A stretch of DNA of 64,000 nt from JACVRN01 sp036403815 (GCA_036403815.1 DASWQH010000014.1:62001-126000); one strand, 5' to 3'; counted from the stretch's first letter, positions 6,735 to 15,933 are shown. Program-made: numbers and translations. The notes: generated by a model not told the origin, from the sequence alone.

Positions 6735-9700
6735 ATGACCCCCGAACGTTGGAGACAGGTAGAGGAGATTTTTAATTCCGCTCTGGAGCATGTGGGCACG
6801 GAGCGGGATGAGTATCTGGCGCGAGCCTGCGCCGAGGATGGGTCGCTGCGCACAGAGGTCGAGCGACTGCTGGCCTCTTATGAAAAGGCGAGCGGTTTTA
6901 TAGAAGAGCCACCGTTCAAGATACGTAAGCGCGCAGAGGAGGTGAGGCAGCATCAGTCGCTGCTGGGCGCGAGCGTCGGGCATTATAAGATTATAGGCAC
7001 CATCGGCTCAGGCGGGATGGGCGAGGTTTATCTGGCTCAGGACATGCGATTGAATCGCAAGGTCGCGCTCAAGATTCTTCCCGCCACGATGACGGAAGAC
7101 ACTGACCGCCTGCGACGCTTCGAGCAGGAAGCGCGTGCCATCTCCGCCCTGAATCATCCGAACATCGTCACCATCTTCGAGATAGGCGAATCCGACCTTG
7201 GGCGCTTCATAGCCATAGAGCATATAGAAGGCCAGACCTTGCGCACCCTCACCTCTCGCAGCAGGCCGCCGCTGGATTCCGTGTTGCAGCTTGCCAGCCA
7301 GATGTCGCTCGCCCTGTGTGTCGCTCATGAAGCGGGCGTAGTCCACCGCGACATCAAGCCGGAAAACATCATGGTGCGACCCGACGGCATCGTCAAAGTT
7401 CTGGACTTCGGTCTAGCCCGTCTGACGCCCAGAGGTGCGGCGCAGTATTCGGATGAAACGCTGATCTACGATACGAACGCGCAACACAACAGCAGGAAAC
7501 TTGAAGCCATCACCAGCCCCGGCATGATTATCGGCACGATGCGTTACATGTCGCCGGAGCAGGCGCGCGGCGAGACTACCGGAACACCCACGGACATCTT
7601 TTCTCTGGGCATAGTCTTTTACGAGCTGGCAACGGGGCATCATCCCTTCATGGCCGATTCACAGATAGGCGCTATGAACGCCATCCTCACGCAGCAGCCG
7701 CTACAGCCTTCGCGCATCAACCCTGAAATCGGCGCTTCGTTCGAGGCACTTATCTTAGGGATGCTTGAGAAGGACGAGCGCCTGCGCCCCACCGCCTCTG
7801 CGGTCGATGAAGTGCTGGGCAGTCTGACAGGCAAGCGGCCTGTCTCTTTCGAGAAGCGCTCGCCGTCCATGACAATCCGGCGCTCTACGGTCGGGCGCGA
7901 AGACGAGCGCGCGGAGCTACGCACCTGCTTTGATAGAACCTTGAGCGGTCAGGGCTTGTTAGTCTGCGTGACGGGAGAGCCGGGGATAGGCAAGACGACG
8001 CTGGTCGAAGATTTTTTAATCGATCTGAATTTAAGCGGCGAGCCTTCGACCATCGCGCGCGGGCGATGCTCCGAGCGTCTGGCCGGGGCGGAAGCCTACA
8101 TGCCCTTCCTTGAAGCGCTCGATTATCTACTGCGAGCGGAAGCGGGCGAGCACGCGGCGCGCATCATGAAGCTGGTCGCGCCGACGTGGTACGCGCATGT
8201 CGCGCCGCTCTCGCAGGACGACGCATCTGGCGAAGTGAAGACCGACATCAAGTCTGCTTCGCAGGAGCGCATGAAGCGCGAGCTATCCGCATTCCTTCAG
8301 GAGATTTCGCAGATCAAGCCGCTTCTGCTCTTCATAGACGACCTGCACTGGGCGGACGTTTCGACCGTTGACATGCTGGCTTATTTAGCGAGCAAGTTCG
8401 CAGGGCTTCGTCTACTAATCTTAACGACCTATCGCTCGTCAGACTTGCTCTTAGCCAAGCACCCGTTCCTGCAATTAAAGCGAGACCTACAGGCGCGCGG
8501 TCTGTGCCATCAGATAATGCTACAGTTTTTGACTAGCTATGACGTGGAGAGCTATCTCAATCTGGAGTTCCCTGAAAACCATTTCCCTAAAAAGCTGCCC
8601 GACCTCGTACACTCAAAGACGGAAGGCAGCCCGCTCTTCATGGTTGACATGGTCAGATACCTGCGCGACCGCAACGTGATTGCCGAATCGGAAGGCGTCT
8701 GGCAGCTTGCGCAGAGTCTGCCGGATATGGACAGAGAGCTGCCGCAATCCGTACGCAGCATGATTCAGCGAAAGATTGACCAGCTCGATCAGGAAGATGT
8801 GCGGCTGCTGGTAGCTGCGAGCGTGCAGGGCTACGAGTTCGATTCGATGGTCGTGGCCGAGGCGCTCAAGATTGATCCGGCGGATGCCGAAGAACGGCTA
8901 GAAGTTTTGAACCGCATCCATTACTTCGTGCGACCCATAGGCGAAAAGGAGCTTCCGGATCGCACGCTCACGTTTCGCTATCGTTTCGTTCACGTCCTTT
9001 ACCAGAACGCTCTTTACGGGACGCTAATGCCTACGCGCCGCGCCAGTCTCAGCGCCAGCGTGGCCGAAGCCTTGCGCACGCATTTCCGGGATCAGGAATC
9101 GGCGGTCGCCTCGCGCCTTGCCGTGCTCTATGAAGCGGGACGCGATTTCGAGCGCGCGGCTCAATACTTTCTAGTCGCGGCACAGCAGGCCGCCACGGTC
9201 TTCGCCAATCACGAAGTCGTCACGCTGGCTCGTCGCGGCCTAGACCTTGCGAGGCTTCTGCCCGACACGCCTGAGCGTGCGCGGCAGGAGCTTCTCTTTC
9301 ACGTTACGATGGGCGTGCCGCTGATGGCTACGCGCGGCTACTCCATGCCGGAAGTCGAAGAGAACTACACGCGCGCACACGATTTGTGCAAGCAGTTGAA
9401 GGTTGATTCTGAGCTGCTGCCGGTTCTGTCCGGGCTGTGGCTCTTCTACATGGTGCGCGAAGAGATAAGCAAAGCGTGCGAGTTTGCCGAACAGGTCGTG
9501 AGCCTTGCCGAATCCTGCGACGACCCGGCGCTCAAGGTCGAAGCTCACGCGATGCTCGGCGCGTCTTTGACCCACCTTGGAAAGTTTGAAGAAGCGCTTG
9601 AACAGTTGGAGAAGGGAAGCGCGCTCTATAAGGAGGAAGGGCAGCCGCGTCTGGCCTTCACCGGACACGACCCGGCCATGACCTGCTTAAGTTTTAGCGG

Positions 9701-10493
9701 CTGGGTGCTGTGGAGTCTTGGCTATCCGGATCGCGCTCTACGCAAAGCTGAAGAAGCGCTTGCACTGGCACGCAGGCTGAATCACCCGCAGACGCTCGCG
9801 CTTGCGCTCTTTATGATGTCGTTCGTGCATTACATGCGGCGCGAGTTTGAAGAGAGCCGCAGGCAGTCGGAAGCATCTATGGCCGTCTCGCTCGAACACG
9901 AGCTGCCGCAGACCTTAGCCTGGTCGAGCGCTCATCACGGCCTGTCGGTCGCGTACCTGAATCAGGGAGACAAAGGCATACGGCAGGCGCGCGAAAGTAT
10001 AGACCGCCAGCGAGCGATGGGGGCGGAGCTGGCGCGCCCGAACTTTCTCTCTATGCTGGCCGAAGTCTTAGGGATGTACGGGCGCGTGGACGAAGCACTT
10101 GCGACCATACGCGAAGCGCTTGAGGTCGTCGAACGAAGCAACGAGCGGGCTAAAGAGACCATGATTCATCTTATCAAAGGCCAGTTGTTGCTGAAGAAGG
10201 CAGGGCTGTTTGATGAATCGGTGCAGATAAAAGTCACAGCGGATTCAGGCAACAAAGGGCGGCTCATCAAGGAGGCTGAAGAATGCTTCCTCGAAGCCAT
10301 ACGCGTCGCACAGGAGCAGAAGGCCAGGTCATGGGAATTGAGAGCTACGACGAGCCTCTGCCGTCTCTGGCAACAGAACGGCAAACGCGAAGAGGCGCGC
10401 GAGATGCTTTCACAAATCTACAACTGGTTCACAGAGGGCTTCGACACGACGGACTTGAAAGAAGCACGCGCCCTTCTGGAAGAGTTGTCTTAA
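6735..10493 (+). CDS. Giant Ser/Thr protein kinase with AAA-type ATPase and TPR tail
   Basis: 1252 residues. An N-terminal helical segment (WRQVEEIFNSALEH) typical of acidobacterial kinases precedes a complete Hanks-type kinase domain at about 85-360. This has the glycine loop GSGGMGEVYL (91-100), VALK with K113, HRDIKPEN (204-211), DFG (224-226) and SPEQARG. An ATPase domain follows, with Walker A GEPGIGKTTL near residues 413-422 and Walker B LLLFIDDLHWAD near 531-542. The remaining half is TPR-like helices (repeated EEALEQLEKG, ALRKAEEALALARR patterns). No transmembrane segment is evident, so it is probably cytosolic. The architecture resembles AAA-TPR kinases that integrate signals into phosphorylation; the ECF sigma factor directly upstream is a candidate partner. 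No ribosome binding site is visible because a hairpin and T8 abut the ATG. Confidence 0.9.
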   Translation: MTPERWRQVEEIFNSALEHVGTERDEYLARACAEDGSLRTEVERLLASYEKASGFIEEPPFKIRKRAEEVRQHQSLLGASVGHYKIIGTIGSGGMGEVYLAQDMRLNRKVALKILPATMTEDTDRLRRFEQEARAISALNHPNIVTIFEIGESDLGRFIAIEHIEGQTLRTLTSRSRPPLDSVLQLASQMSLALCVAHEAGVVHRDIKPENIMVRPDGIVKVLDFGLARLTPRGAAQYSDETLIYDTNAQHNSRKLEAITSPGMIIGTMRYMSPEQARGETTGTPTDIFSLGIVFYELATGHHPFMADSQIGAMNAILTQQPLQPSRINPEIGASFEALILGMLEKDERLRPTASAVDEVLGSLTGKRPVSFEKRSPSMTIRRSTVGREDERAELRTCFDRTLSGQGLLVCVTGEPGIGKTTLVEDFLIDLNLSGEPSTIARGRCSERLAGAEAYMPFLEALDYLLRAEAGEHAARIMKLVAPTWYAHVAPLSQDDASGEVKTDIKSASQERMKRELSAFLQEISQIKPLLLFIDDLHWADVSTVDMLAYLASKFAGLRLLILTTYRSSDLLLAKHPFLQLKRDLQARGLCHQIMLQFLTSYDVESYLNLEFPENHFPKKLPDLVHSKTEGSPLFMVDMVRYLRDRNVIAESEGVWQLAQSLPDMDRELPQSVRSMIQRKIDQLDQEDVRLLVAASVQGYEFDSMVVAEALKIDPADAEERLEVLNRIHYFVRPIGEKELPDRTLTFRYRFVHVLYQNALYGTLMPTRRASLSASVAEALRTHFRDQESAVASRLAVLYEAGRDFERAAQYFLVAAQQAATVFANHEVVTLARRGLDLARLLPDTPERARQELLFHVTMGVPLMATRGYSMPEVEENYTRAHDLCKQLKVDSELLPVLSGLWLFYMVREEISKACEFAEQVVSLAESCDDPALKVEAHAMLGASLTHLGKFEEALEQLEKGSALYKEEGQPRLAFTGHDPAMTCLSFSGWVLWSLGYPDRALRKAEEALALARRLNHPQTLALALFMMSFVHYMRREFEESRRQSEASMAVSLEHELPQTLAWSSAHHGLSVAYLNQGDKGIRQARESIDRQRAMGAELARPNFLSMLAEVLGMYGRVDEALATIREALEVVERSNERAKETMIHLIKGQLLLKKAGLFDESVQIKVTADSGNKGRLIKEAEECFLEAIRVAQEQKARSWELRATTSLCRLWQQNGKREEAREMLSQIYNWFTEGFDTTDLKEARALLEELS

Positions 10494-10538
10494 AGCAAGC
10501 TGCGTATGAATCCGAATACCTGCGAGCTAATGCTGTTC

Positions 10539-10740
10539 AGCCCCTGAAAGGGGCGACCGAAAGTAGCCCAGCACTTTAGTGCTGGGAACAAGTAGGAAGA
10601 TAATTTGTAGAGTCCCGTAGGGACGGCTGAATAAATGTTAGAGCAATGTTTAGTCGTCCCTACGGGACTCTACTTCTATCTATATCGTATATTCCCAGCC
10701 ATAAATGGCTGGGCTATTCTCAAATGTCCCTACGGGACTT
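10539..10740. repeat. Class I palindromic element B, mosaic of two families
   Basis: The left outer palindrome is AGCCCCTGAAAGGGGCG (GCCCC family). The inner pair (GAGTCCCGTAGGGACGGCTGA and its complement) and the right outer arm TGTCCCTACGGGACTT belong to the GTCCC family. The two hairpins CCCAGCACTTTAGTGCTGGG and CCCAGCCATAAATGGCTGGG are as in elements A, C and D. It lies between convergent genes. Confidence 0.85.
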
Positions 10741-10773
10741 AAATCCTTACACTTACGTTTGGCTAAACTTTTC

Positions 10774-11598
10774 TCACGACTCCTTGCGTGCGAGGAAGAA
10801 CTTTCTTCCGGTGTGGTCTGCTAACCCCAGGTCGCGCTCTGCGTCGAAGACGGACAACTGTTTGAAGCCTGCGCGGCGGAGCGCTCCCTTAATCTCTTTC
10901 ATCGAATAACACTTCTCTGTAATCGACGCATCCGCGCGCTGCCACGCTTCGCCTTGGCGGCGAAACATAGTGATGTCGTAGCGGCCTGTCTTTCCTGCCC
11001 TGTCATATTGCCCGCGCAGGACGCACGTCTCATCCTTTTCGACGATGGAGAAATAATCCGCCCAGTGGTTGATAAATCCGCGCTCCATATTCATGTCGAA
11101 GAGAAAAATGCCTGCGTGTACGAGCGCCTGATGCACATTCTTCATGACGGCTTCCAAATCATCGAGCGTCATCAGGTGATTAAGGCTGTCGAAGGTGGAG
11201 ACGACCGAGTCAAAGTTTTGCGGAAGATTAAAGTTGCGCGCATCGGCCAGCACAAAGCGCGAGCGCGGCGCGTGAAGCTTTGCGAATCGAAGCATCTGCT
11301 CGGAGCCGTCAAGCCCAGTCACGCGATAGCCCTTTTTTTCAAGCCGCGCGACCGTGTATCCCGTCCCGCAGCACAGGTCTAGAATGCGGCTCTTTGAAGC
11401 AAGCTCAGGCAACAGCAGCCGCTCTATGACGTTGAAAATCGCAGGCGGAACTTCCTCGCACCAGTAACGCTCATAGAACCATGAGAAGGCATCATAATCA
11501 GCATAGCGTTCCCCCTCGCCGCCGAAACCCTTCTCCGGCTTCTTCGGCCTGCGACCTTGATGTGATTCTCTCTTCAAGACAATTAAGCTCGTATACAC
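10774..11598 (-). CDS. Class I SAM-dependent methyltransferase
   Basis: Methyltransferase of about 274 residues. The SAM motif ILDLCCGTGYTVARLEKKGY is clear, followed by VTGLDGSEQML (motif II acidic residue) and VVSTFDSLNHLM. The fold is that of the small-molecule/methyltransferase-25 type; the substrate is unknown. The start is uncertain: the open frame runs back to ATG 11691, but its first 30 or so codons are encoded by class II element R3 (tail-like SFQFSEEE), and no internal ATG precedes the conserved domain. GTG 11598 or TTG 11577 are the likeliest starts; I used GTG 11598. It converges on the kinase gene. Confidence 0.72.
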   Translation of the reverse strand: MYTSLIVLKRESHQGRRPKKPEKGFGGEGERYADYDAFSWFYERYWCEEVPPAIFNVIERLLLPELASKSRILDLCCGTGYTVARLEKKGYRVTGLDGSEQMLRFAKLHAPRSRFVLADARNFNLPQNFDSVVSTFDSLNHLMTLDDLEAVMKNVHQALVHAGIFLFDMNMERGFINHWADYFSIVEKDETCVLRGQYDRAGKTGRYDITMFRRQGEAWQRADASITEKCYSMKEIKGALRRAGFKQLSVFDAERDLGLADHTGRKFFLARKES

Positions 11599-11607
11599 TC
11601 TCTGAAA

Positions 11608-11720
11608 GCAGTGACAAGTGACAAGAATAGTTTTCAGTTTTGAGTTTTCAGTAAAAGCGAGTGGCTCTTCTTCTGAAAACTGAAAACTCAAAACTGCTTG
11701 CTACTTGGCACTTGTCACTG
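11608..11720. repeat. Class II hairpin element R3
   Basis: Outer arms GCAGTGACAAGTGACAAG and its partial complement ending CTTGTCACTG; inner arms of TTTTCAG / TTTTGAG units around the loop GTAAAAGCGAGTGGCTCTTC, which is the reverse complement of the R1 loop. The right arm overlaps the last codons of the RNase Z gene (TVTSAK and the stop are repeat-encoded). Confidence 0.85.
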
Positions 11721-12648
11721 TCCTTCTTGGTATCTCGAAGGCGAAAAAATCGCGGGACATCAAGGTGTTGGGAAAGGTGGCGCGTGCTTCTCTTAAAAGC
11801 TCTTCGGGTTCAACCTGTGCGCCGGGAGCGTAGCGGGGGCTGAAGTGTGTAATTATGAGCTGCCTGACTCCAGCTTCTTTCGCTACGCGCGCGGCCATCT
11901 CGGTCGTGGAATGAAGACTGCGGTGCGCCAAATCTTCATCCGCGACGGCGTAGGTCGCTTCGTGTATAAGCAGGTCTGCATCGCGCGCCAGCTCCACTGC
12001 GCTCTTGCAGTAGATGGTGTCCGTGCAATAAACAAAGGAGCGCCCGGGCTTAGGCAGCCCGCAGAAATCCCGCCCGTCGAACGTGCGCCCGTCGGGCAGC
12101 GTCACCATCTCGCCATTCTTCAGTCTGCCGTAAACCGGGCCGGAGGGGATGCCAAGCTCTCGTGCCTTCTCTACCTCAAACGTGCCGGGGCGGTCGCGCT
12201 CCTCTACTCTATAACCGAAAGCAGGGATGCGATGCTTGAGCTGGCGGCAGGTGACTACGTAATCCTCGTCTTCATAGACCAGACCTTCTTCGACCGTGTG
12301 AATGCCCAGAGCATAACCAAAGCGCCCTTCGGAGAGGCGAAAGCTCTCGCCCACGAAAGCCTCTGTCTCCGTCGGGCCGTAAACATCCATGCGCTCTACG
12401 TGTCCTGCCATGCCGCATGTTGCCAGAAGCCCCGGCAGCCCGAAGAAATGGTCGCCGTGCATGTGCGTGATGAAGATGCGCGCAATCTGGCTCAGCTTCA
12501 GGTCACTGCGAAGCACCTGCTGCTGTGTCCCCTCGCCGCAGTCGAAGAGCCACACCTCGCCCCGCTCCGTCAGCCTTAAAGCGACCGCCGAAACATTCCT
12601 TTGCCTTGTAGGCACCCCCGCGCTTGTCCCTAGAAAAGTTACCTGCAT
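11701..12648 (-). CDS. rnz: Ribonuclease Z (tRNA 3' processing endonuclease)
   Basis: A 315-residue metallo-beta-lactamase-fold enzyme that cuts the 3' trailer from tRNA precursors. It starts MQVTFLGTSAGVPT, has the zinc motif THMHGDHFFGLPGL (H62, H64, D66, H67), later metal ligands in FVYCTDTIY (Asp) and ITHFSPRY (His), and the HEATYA segment typical of RNase Z/ElaC. Length matches the bacterial short form. ATG 12648 is used; the frame is open to 12681 but the extra residues are not family-like. The C-terminal SAK and stop codon come from the class II repeat that overlaps the gene end. Confidence 0.92.
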   Translation of the reverse strand: MQVTFLGTSAGVPTRQRNVSAVALRLTERGEVWLFDCGEGTQQQVLRSDLKLSQIARIFITHMHGDHFFGLPGLLATCGMAGHVERMDVYGPTETEAFVGESFRLSEGRFGYALGIHTVEEGLVYEDEDYVVTCRQLKHRIPAFGYRVEERDRPGTFEVEKARELGIPSGPVYGRLKNGEMVTLPDGRTFDGRDFCGLPKPGRSFVYCTDTIYCKSAVELARDADLLIHEATYAVADEDLAHRSLHSTTEMAARVAKEAGVRQLIITHFSPRYAPGAQVEPEELLREARATFPNTLMSRDFFAFEIPRRTVTSAK

Positions 12649-12717
12649 AGTCAGCAACAAACTTACTTGAAGAAACGGCAAAGAGCAAAACTTCCGCCTC
12701 CAGCTTCTGCCTAACGT

Positions 12718-12745
12718 TTGGCCTTTCTAATTGCTTATGTACAAT
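12718..12745 (+). promoter_or_regulatory. Possible sigma-70 type promoter for ssb
   Basis: TTGGCC at 12718-12723 and TACAAT at 12740-12745 are spaced by 16 bases and lie about 120 bases before the ssb start. This is a pattern match only. Confidence 0.3.
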
Positions 12746-12865
12746 GACCTTTGCCTGTGGTACGATGTTTCACGCTTGCAACAAGCGGGGCGCGATGCGA
12801 GCCGCTAAAGAGTTACTGATTAACTTGAGTTGCGCTTGAAGAAAAACTGAAGCGAGGAAAACATC

Positions 12866-13330
12866 ATGTCATTCAACAAGATTACTATTGTCGGCAACCT
12901 GGGGCGCGACCCGGAGTTGCGCTACACGCCGCAGGGCACAGCCGTCTGCTCTTTCACGATGGCGACCAATGAGAAGCGCAAGGACAAGAACGGAATGCAG
13001 CAGGACTTTACTACCTGGTTCCGCGTCACGGTCTGGGGCAAGCAGGCCGAGACCGTCTCGAAGTATCTGACGAAGGGGCGAAGCGTTTACGTAGAGGGAC
13101 GACTGCACATAGAGGAGTGGCAAGACAAAGATGGCAAGCAGCGTTACACCTTGGAGGTCAACGGCACGGACGTTCATTTCATAGACTCTGCGAGCAGTGC
13201 TGGCAGCGAAGGCATACCCGTACGCGCTGGAGCGGCAGCAGGAGGGCCGGGCGCTGGCGCACGCATCACCGCAGGCAATCGCGCACCACAGGGGCAGGCC
13301 GAGATTGACGAAGACGAGATTCCGTTTTAA
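12866..13330 (+). CDS. ssb: Single-stranded DNA-binding protein
   Basis: A 154-residue SSB. The OB-fold begins MSFNKITIVGNLGRDPELRYTPQG and includes NEKRKDKNGMQQDFTTWFRVTVWG, KYLTKGRSVYVEGRL and the W-rich EEWQDKDGKQRYTLEV segment. A glycine/alanine-rich linker leads to the acidic tip DEDEIPF, which docks partner repair and replication proteins. A GAGGA ribosome binding site lies about 8 bases before ATG 12866. A hairpin follows the gene, then a zinc-ribbon protein gene in the same direction that may act on single-stranded DNA too. Confidence 0.95.
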   Translation: MSFNKITIVGNLGRDPELRYTPQGTAVCSFTMATNEKRKDKNGMQQDFTTWFRVTVWGKQAETVSKYLTKGRSVYVEGRLHIEEWQDKDGKQRYTLEVNGTDVHFIDSASSAGSEGIPVRAGAAAGGPGAGARITAGNRAPQGQAEIDEDEIPF

Positions 13331-13396
13331 CGCGTAGAATCTGCGCCAAATAATGTTCATTCCAAATCTGATACCGCAATGCAGCATAAAAGAAGA

Positions 13397-13475
13397 GAGA
13401 CAATGAACCACGCGCATCACACTAAGCGACACGAACTGCTTTAGTGCGAGTTCGTGTTATTTCGTGGTTCGTCTC
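13397..13475 (+). terminator. Long hairpin after ssb, probable terminator
   Basis: GAGACAATGAACCACG at 13397-13412 pairs with CGTGGTTCGTCTC at 13463-13475, with inner pairing of ACACGAACT with AGTTCGTGT. A T-rich stretch (CTTTCTTTTG) follows. It lies between ssb and the next gene in the same direction. Confidence 0.6.
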
Positions 13476-13518
13476 CTTTCTTTTGACTGTATTCGGCACA
13501 AGGTTTCATGGAGAGTCA

Positions 13519-14514
13519 ATGACTGATAAAGCTTCAGAGACGCCCGATGTGACGGGCGCGCTTGCGACCCTGGATCAATCGCAGTTCATGCCAGCGATGT
13601 CAATCGAGCTGGCGGTGGAGCGCTACAACACCATCACGGAGTTTGTCAGCCGCGTGCTGCGCCGCGATGTGGACTACGGCACGATTCCGGGGACGGAGAA
13701 GCTGACGCTTCTGAAGCCGGGAGCCGAAAAGCTGACCACCTTCTTCGGCCTCTCTACGCGCTTTCAGGTCATAGAGCGCATAGAAGACTGGACGGGCGCG
13801 CAGCATGACGGCGAGCCTTTCTTCTACTACCTCTACCGCTGCCAGCTTTATCGCGGCGACCTTCTGGTAGCAGAGGCCGATGCTTCCTGCAACTCGCGCG
13901 AGACGAAGTATCGCTACAGGGAGTCGCAGCGCCTCTGCCCCTCCTGCTCGCAAGCCGCCATCATCAAGGGGCGCGAGGAGTACGGAGGAGGATGGATTTG
14001 TTTCAAGAAGAAGGGCGGCTGCGGCGCTAAGTTCAACACGGGCGACGCCGCGATTGAGAGCCAGCAGACGGGGCGCATCTTCAACCCGGACATTGCAGAT
14101 CAGGTCAACACCATCCAGAAGATGAGTCAAAAACGCGCCCTGGTTGCAGCGACTTTGCTCGCCGTCAACGCCTCCGAGTTCTTCACACAGGACGTGGAGG
14201 ACATGATGCCCATCCCGACCAACACCGCCCCGCCCTCTGATTCAAGAGAAGCCTCGTTCACGAAGAGCGCCGAGCGAGCAACGCCGGATGAAAGCCGCTT
14301 CTCCCCCTCCCGCCCCGTCGCCGTAGACGAAGACCCAGACCTTCGCCCCGCGATTCTAGCCGCCTGCCGTGTGCTAGGAAAAACGGAAGAGCAGCTTGAG
14401 GACTGGATTCAGAAGAAATTCGGCACAGGGAAGATTGACAGCCTCGCGCCCAAACAGAAACGCGAAGTGCTTTCCTTCCTGAACAGCCGAATTGCCAAGC
14501 AGCAAGCGGCATAG
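13519..14514 (+). CDS. Conserved zinc-ribbon protein of unknown function, next to ssb
   Basis: 331 residues. The conserved-looking core has ERYNTITEFVSRVLRRDVDYG, TLLKPGAEKLTTFFGL and a zinc ribbon with C-P-S-C followed by C and C about 18 and 7 residues later (LCPSC...GGWICFKKKGGCGAKF). A helical segment follows (NTIQKMSQKRALVAATLLAVNASEFFTQDVED). The C-terminal 60 residues, after a Ser/Pro-rich linker, form a small helical domain (CRVLGKTEEQLEDWIQKKFG). I recognise the arrangement from phage-related and environmental hypothetical proteins but cannot name a function. Position after ssb suggests a role with single-stranded DNA; this is inference. ATG 13519 follows GGAGAG; the frame is open to 13444. 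Confidence 0.75.
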   Translation: MTDKASETPDVTGALATLDQSQFMPAMSIELAVERYNTITEFVSRVLRRDVDYGTIPGTEKLTLLKPGAEKLTTFFGLSTRFQVIERIEDWTGAQHDGEPFFYYLYRCQLYRGDLLVAEADASCNSRETKYRYRESQRLCPSCSQAAIIKGREEYGGGWICFKKKGGCGAKFNTGDAAIESQQTGRIFNPDIADQVNTIQKMSQKRALVAATLLAVNASEFFTQDVEDMMPIPTNTAPPSDSREASFTKSAERATPDESRFSPSRPVAVDEDPDLRPAILAACRVLGKTEEQLEDWIQKKFGTGKIDSLAPKQKREVLSFLNSRIAKQQAA

Positions 14515-14551
14515 ATACAGGCAGTCGCCGCGTTGCTCCGCAAATAAGCTT

Positions 14552-15343
14552 ATGAAGAATCTGAACGGAAAGGTCGCTCTTGTAACCGGCGCTACTCGCG
14601 GTGTAGGCAAAGGCGTAGCGCTGGAATTGGCTGAAGCCGGAGTTGCAGTTTATGCGACGGGGCGGACTATTACTCAGGAAACATTTGCAGCGGGCGGGCG
14701 CATCATCCCTGTTCGCTGTGACCATACGCTTGACTCGGAAGTTGAAGCGGTATTTCAACGGATTGCCGACGAGCAAGACCGCTTAGATATTCTGGTAAAT
14801 AATGTTTGGGGCGGCTACGAGAACATGGTCGAGAACGGTGAGTTTACGTGGATGGTGCCCTTTTGGAAACAGCCCCTCTGGCGCTGGGATGCCATGTTTG
14901 CGGCAGGCGTCCGCGCCGCTTATGTTGCCAGCGCTCTGGCCGCTCCCGTAATGGTCGAGCAGCGTGGCGGCTTGATAGTCAACATCTCTTTCTGGGCTGC
15001 TCAGAAACACATAGGCAACGTGGCTTATGGCGTGTCAAAAGCCGCTACCGATAAGATGACTACAGACATGGCAGATGAGCTGCGACAGCACAATGTCGCA
15101 GTCGTATCGCTGTATCCGGGTCTTGTGAGAACCGAGAAGGTGATGGAAGCGGCTGCTTTCTTAGACCTGAGTAATTCTGAATCGCCGCAGTTTATTGGCC
15201 GCGCCGTTGCGGCTTTAGCTTCTGACTCAAACATTATGCAGAAATCCGGGCAGGTGTTTGTGGCGGCCAGCTTGGGTCAGGAATATGGCTTCGCAGATAT
15301 TGATGGAAAACAGCCCCGGCCAATCACACTCGCAGAAGTGTAA
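14552..15343 (+). CDS. SDR-family oxidoreductase
   Basis: A 263-residue short-chain dehydrogenase/reductase. The NAD(P)-binding motif TGATRGVGKG is at residues 12-21, NNVWG replaces the usual NNAG, and the catalytic pair is Y159 and K163 in AYGVSKAA. The family oxidises or reduces alcohols and ketones; the substrate is not predictable. ATG 14552 is chosen because upstream codons (to 14492) overlap the end of the preceding gene. It is followed 59 bases later by a DHFR-like gene in the same direction. Confidence 0.88.
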   Translation: MKNLNGKVALVTGATRGVGKGVALELAEAGVAVYATGRTITQETFAAGGRIIPVRCDHTLDSEVEAVFQRIADEQDRLDILVNNVWGGYENMVENGEFTWMVPFWKQPLWRWDAMFAAGVRAAYVASALAAPVMVEQRGGLIVNISFWAAQKHIGNVAYGVSKAATDKMTTDMADELRQHNVAVVSLYPGLVRTEKVMEAAAFLDLSNSESPQFIGRAVAALASDSNIMQKSGQVFVAASLGQEYGFADIDGKQPRPITLAEV

Positions 15344-15402
15344 GCGTTTGTTTCTAACGGAGAGCTTGAAATCCCTCGCCCTTGAATGTTGGGAGCGCGA
15401 AG

Positions 15403-15933
15403 ATGCGAAAAGTTACATTCGGCGGCGCGAATAGTCTGGACAATTATTTCGCACGCCTTGACGACTCCGTTGACTGGCTCATGGGGAGCAAAGAGGCTTA
15501 CGCCGTCATGGCGGATTACTGGAAGACGATTGATACGATTGTCATGGGGCGCAAAACTTATGAGGTCGGGCTCAAGCTCAGCAAAGGCAAGAGCAATCCT
15601 TACCTCGGCATTAAGTCTTACGTCTTTTCGCGCACGTTGAAGAAGGCCAGAGATAAATCGGTCGAAATAATATCGACTGATGCGGCGGAGTTTGTGCGTG
15701 AGTTGAAAACGCGGGAAGGCAAAGACATCTGCGTGATGGGCGGCGGCCTGCTGGCGAAATCCCTGTTCGAGGCCGACTTGATTGACGAAATCGGCTTTAA
15801 CATTCACCCGGTTCTACTGGGGCAGGGGATTCCGCTCTTTCACGAGATGAATCACCAGATTAATCTGGAACTGCTCGATTGCAAGCCCTTCAAAAACGGC
15901 TGCGTGTACGTGTCCTATCGCGTCAAGCATTAA
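15403..15933 (+). CDS. Dihydrofolate reductase-like (RibD C-terminal domain) protein
   Basis: A 176-residue protein of the DHFR / RibD-C superfamily. Supporting segments are KVTFGGANSLDNYFAR at the start, TIVMGRKTYEVG, YVFSRTL, and the nucleotide-binding CVMGGGLLAKSLFEADLIDEI near residues 110-130. Members reduce pteridine- or flavin-like substrates with NADPH, but this stand-alone group has mixed functions. Start ATG 15403 is preferred to ATG 15382. It could share a transcript with the SDR gene. Confidence 0.85.
   Translation: MRKVTFGGANSLDNYFARLDDSVDWLMGSKEAYAVMADYWKTIDTIVMGRKTYEVGLKLSKGKSNPYLGIKSYVFSRTLKKARDKSVEIISTDAAEFVRELKTREGKDICVMGGGLLAKSLFEADLIDEIGFNIHPVLLGQGIPLFHEMNHQINLELLDCKPFKNGCVYVSYRVKH

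Noticed and set aside
11845..12579. Open frame of 244 codons on the plus strand
   Set aside because: Antisense to RNase Z, with no motif of its own.
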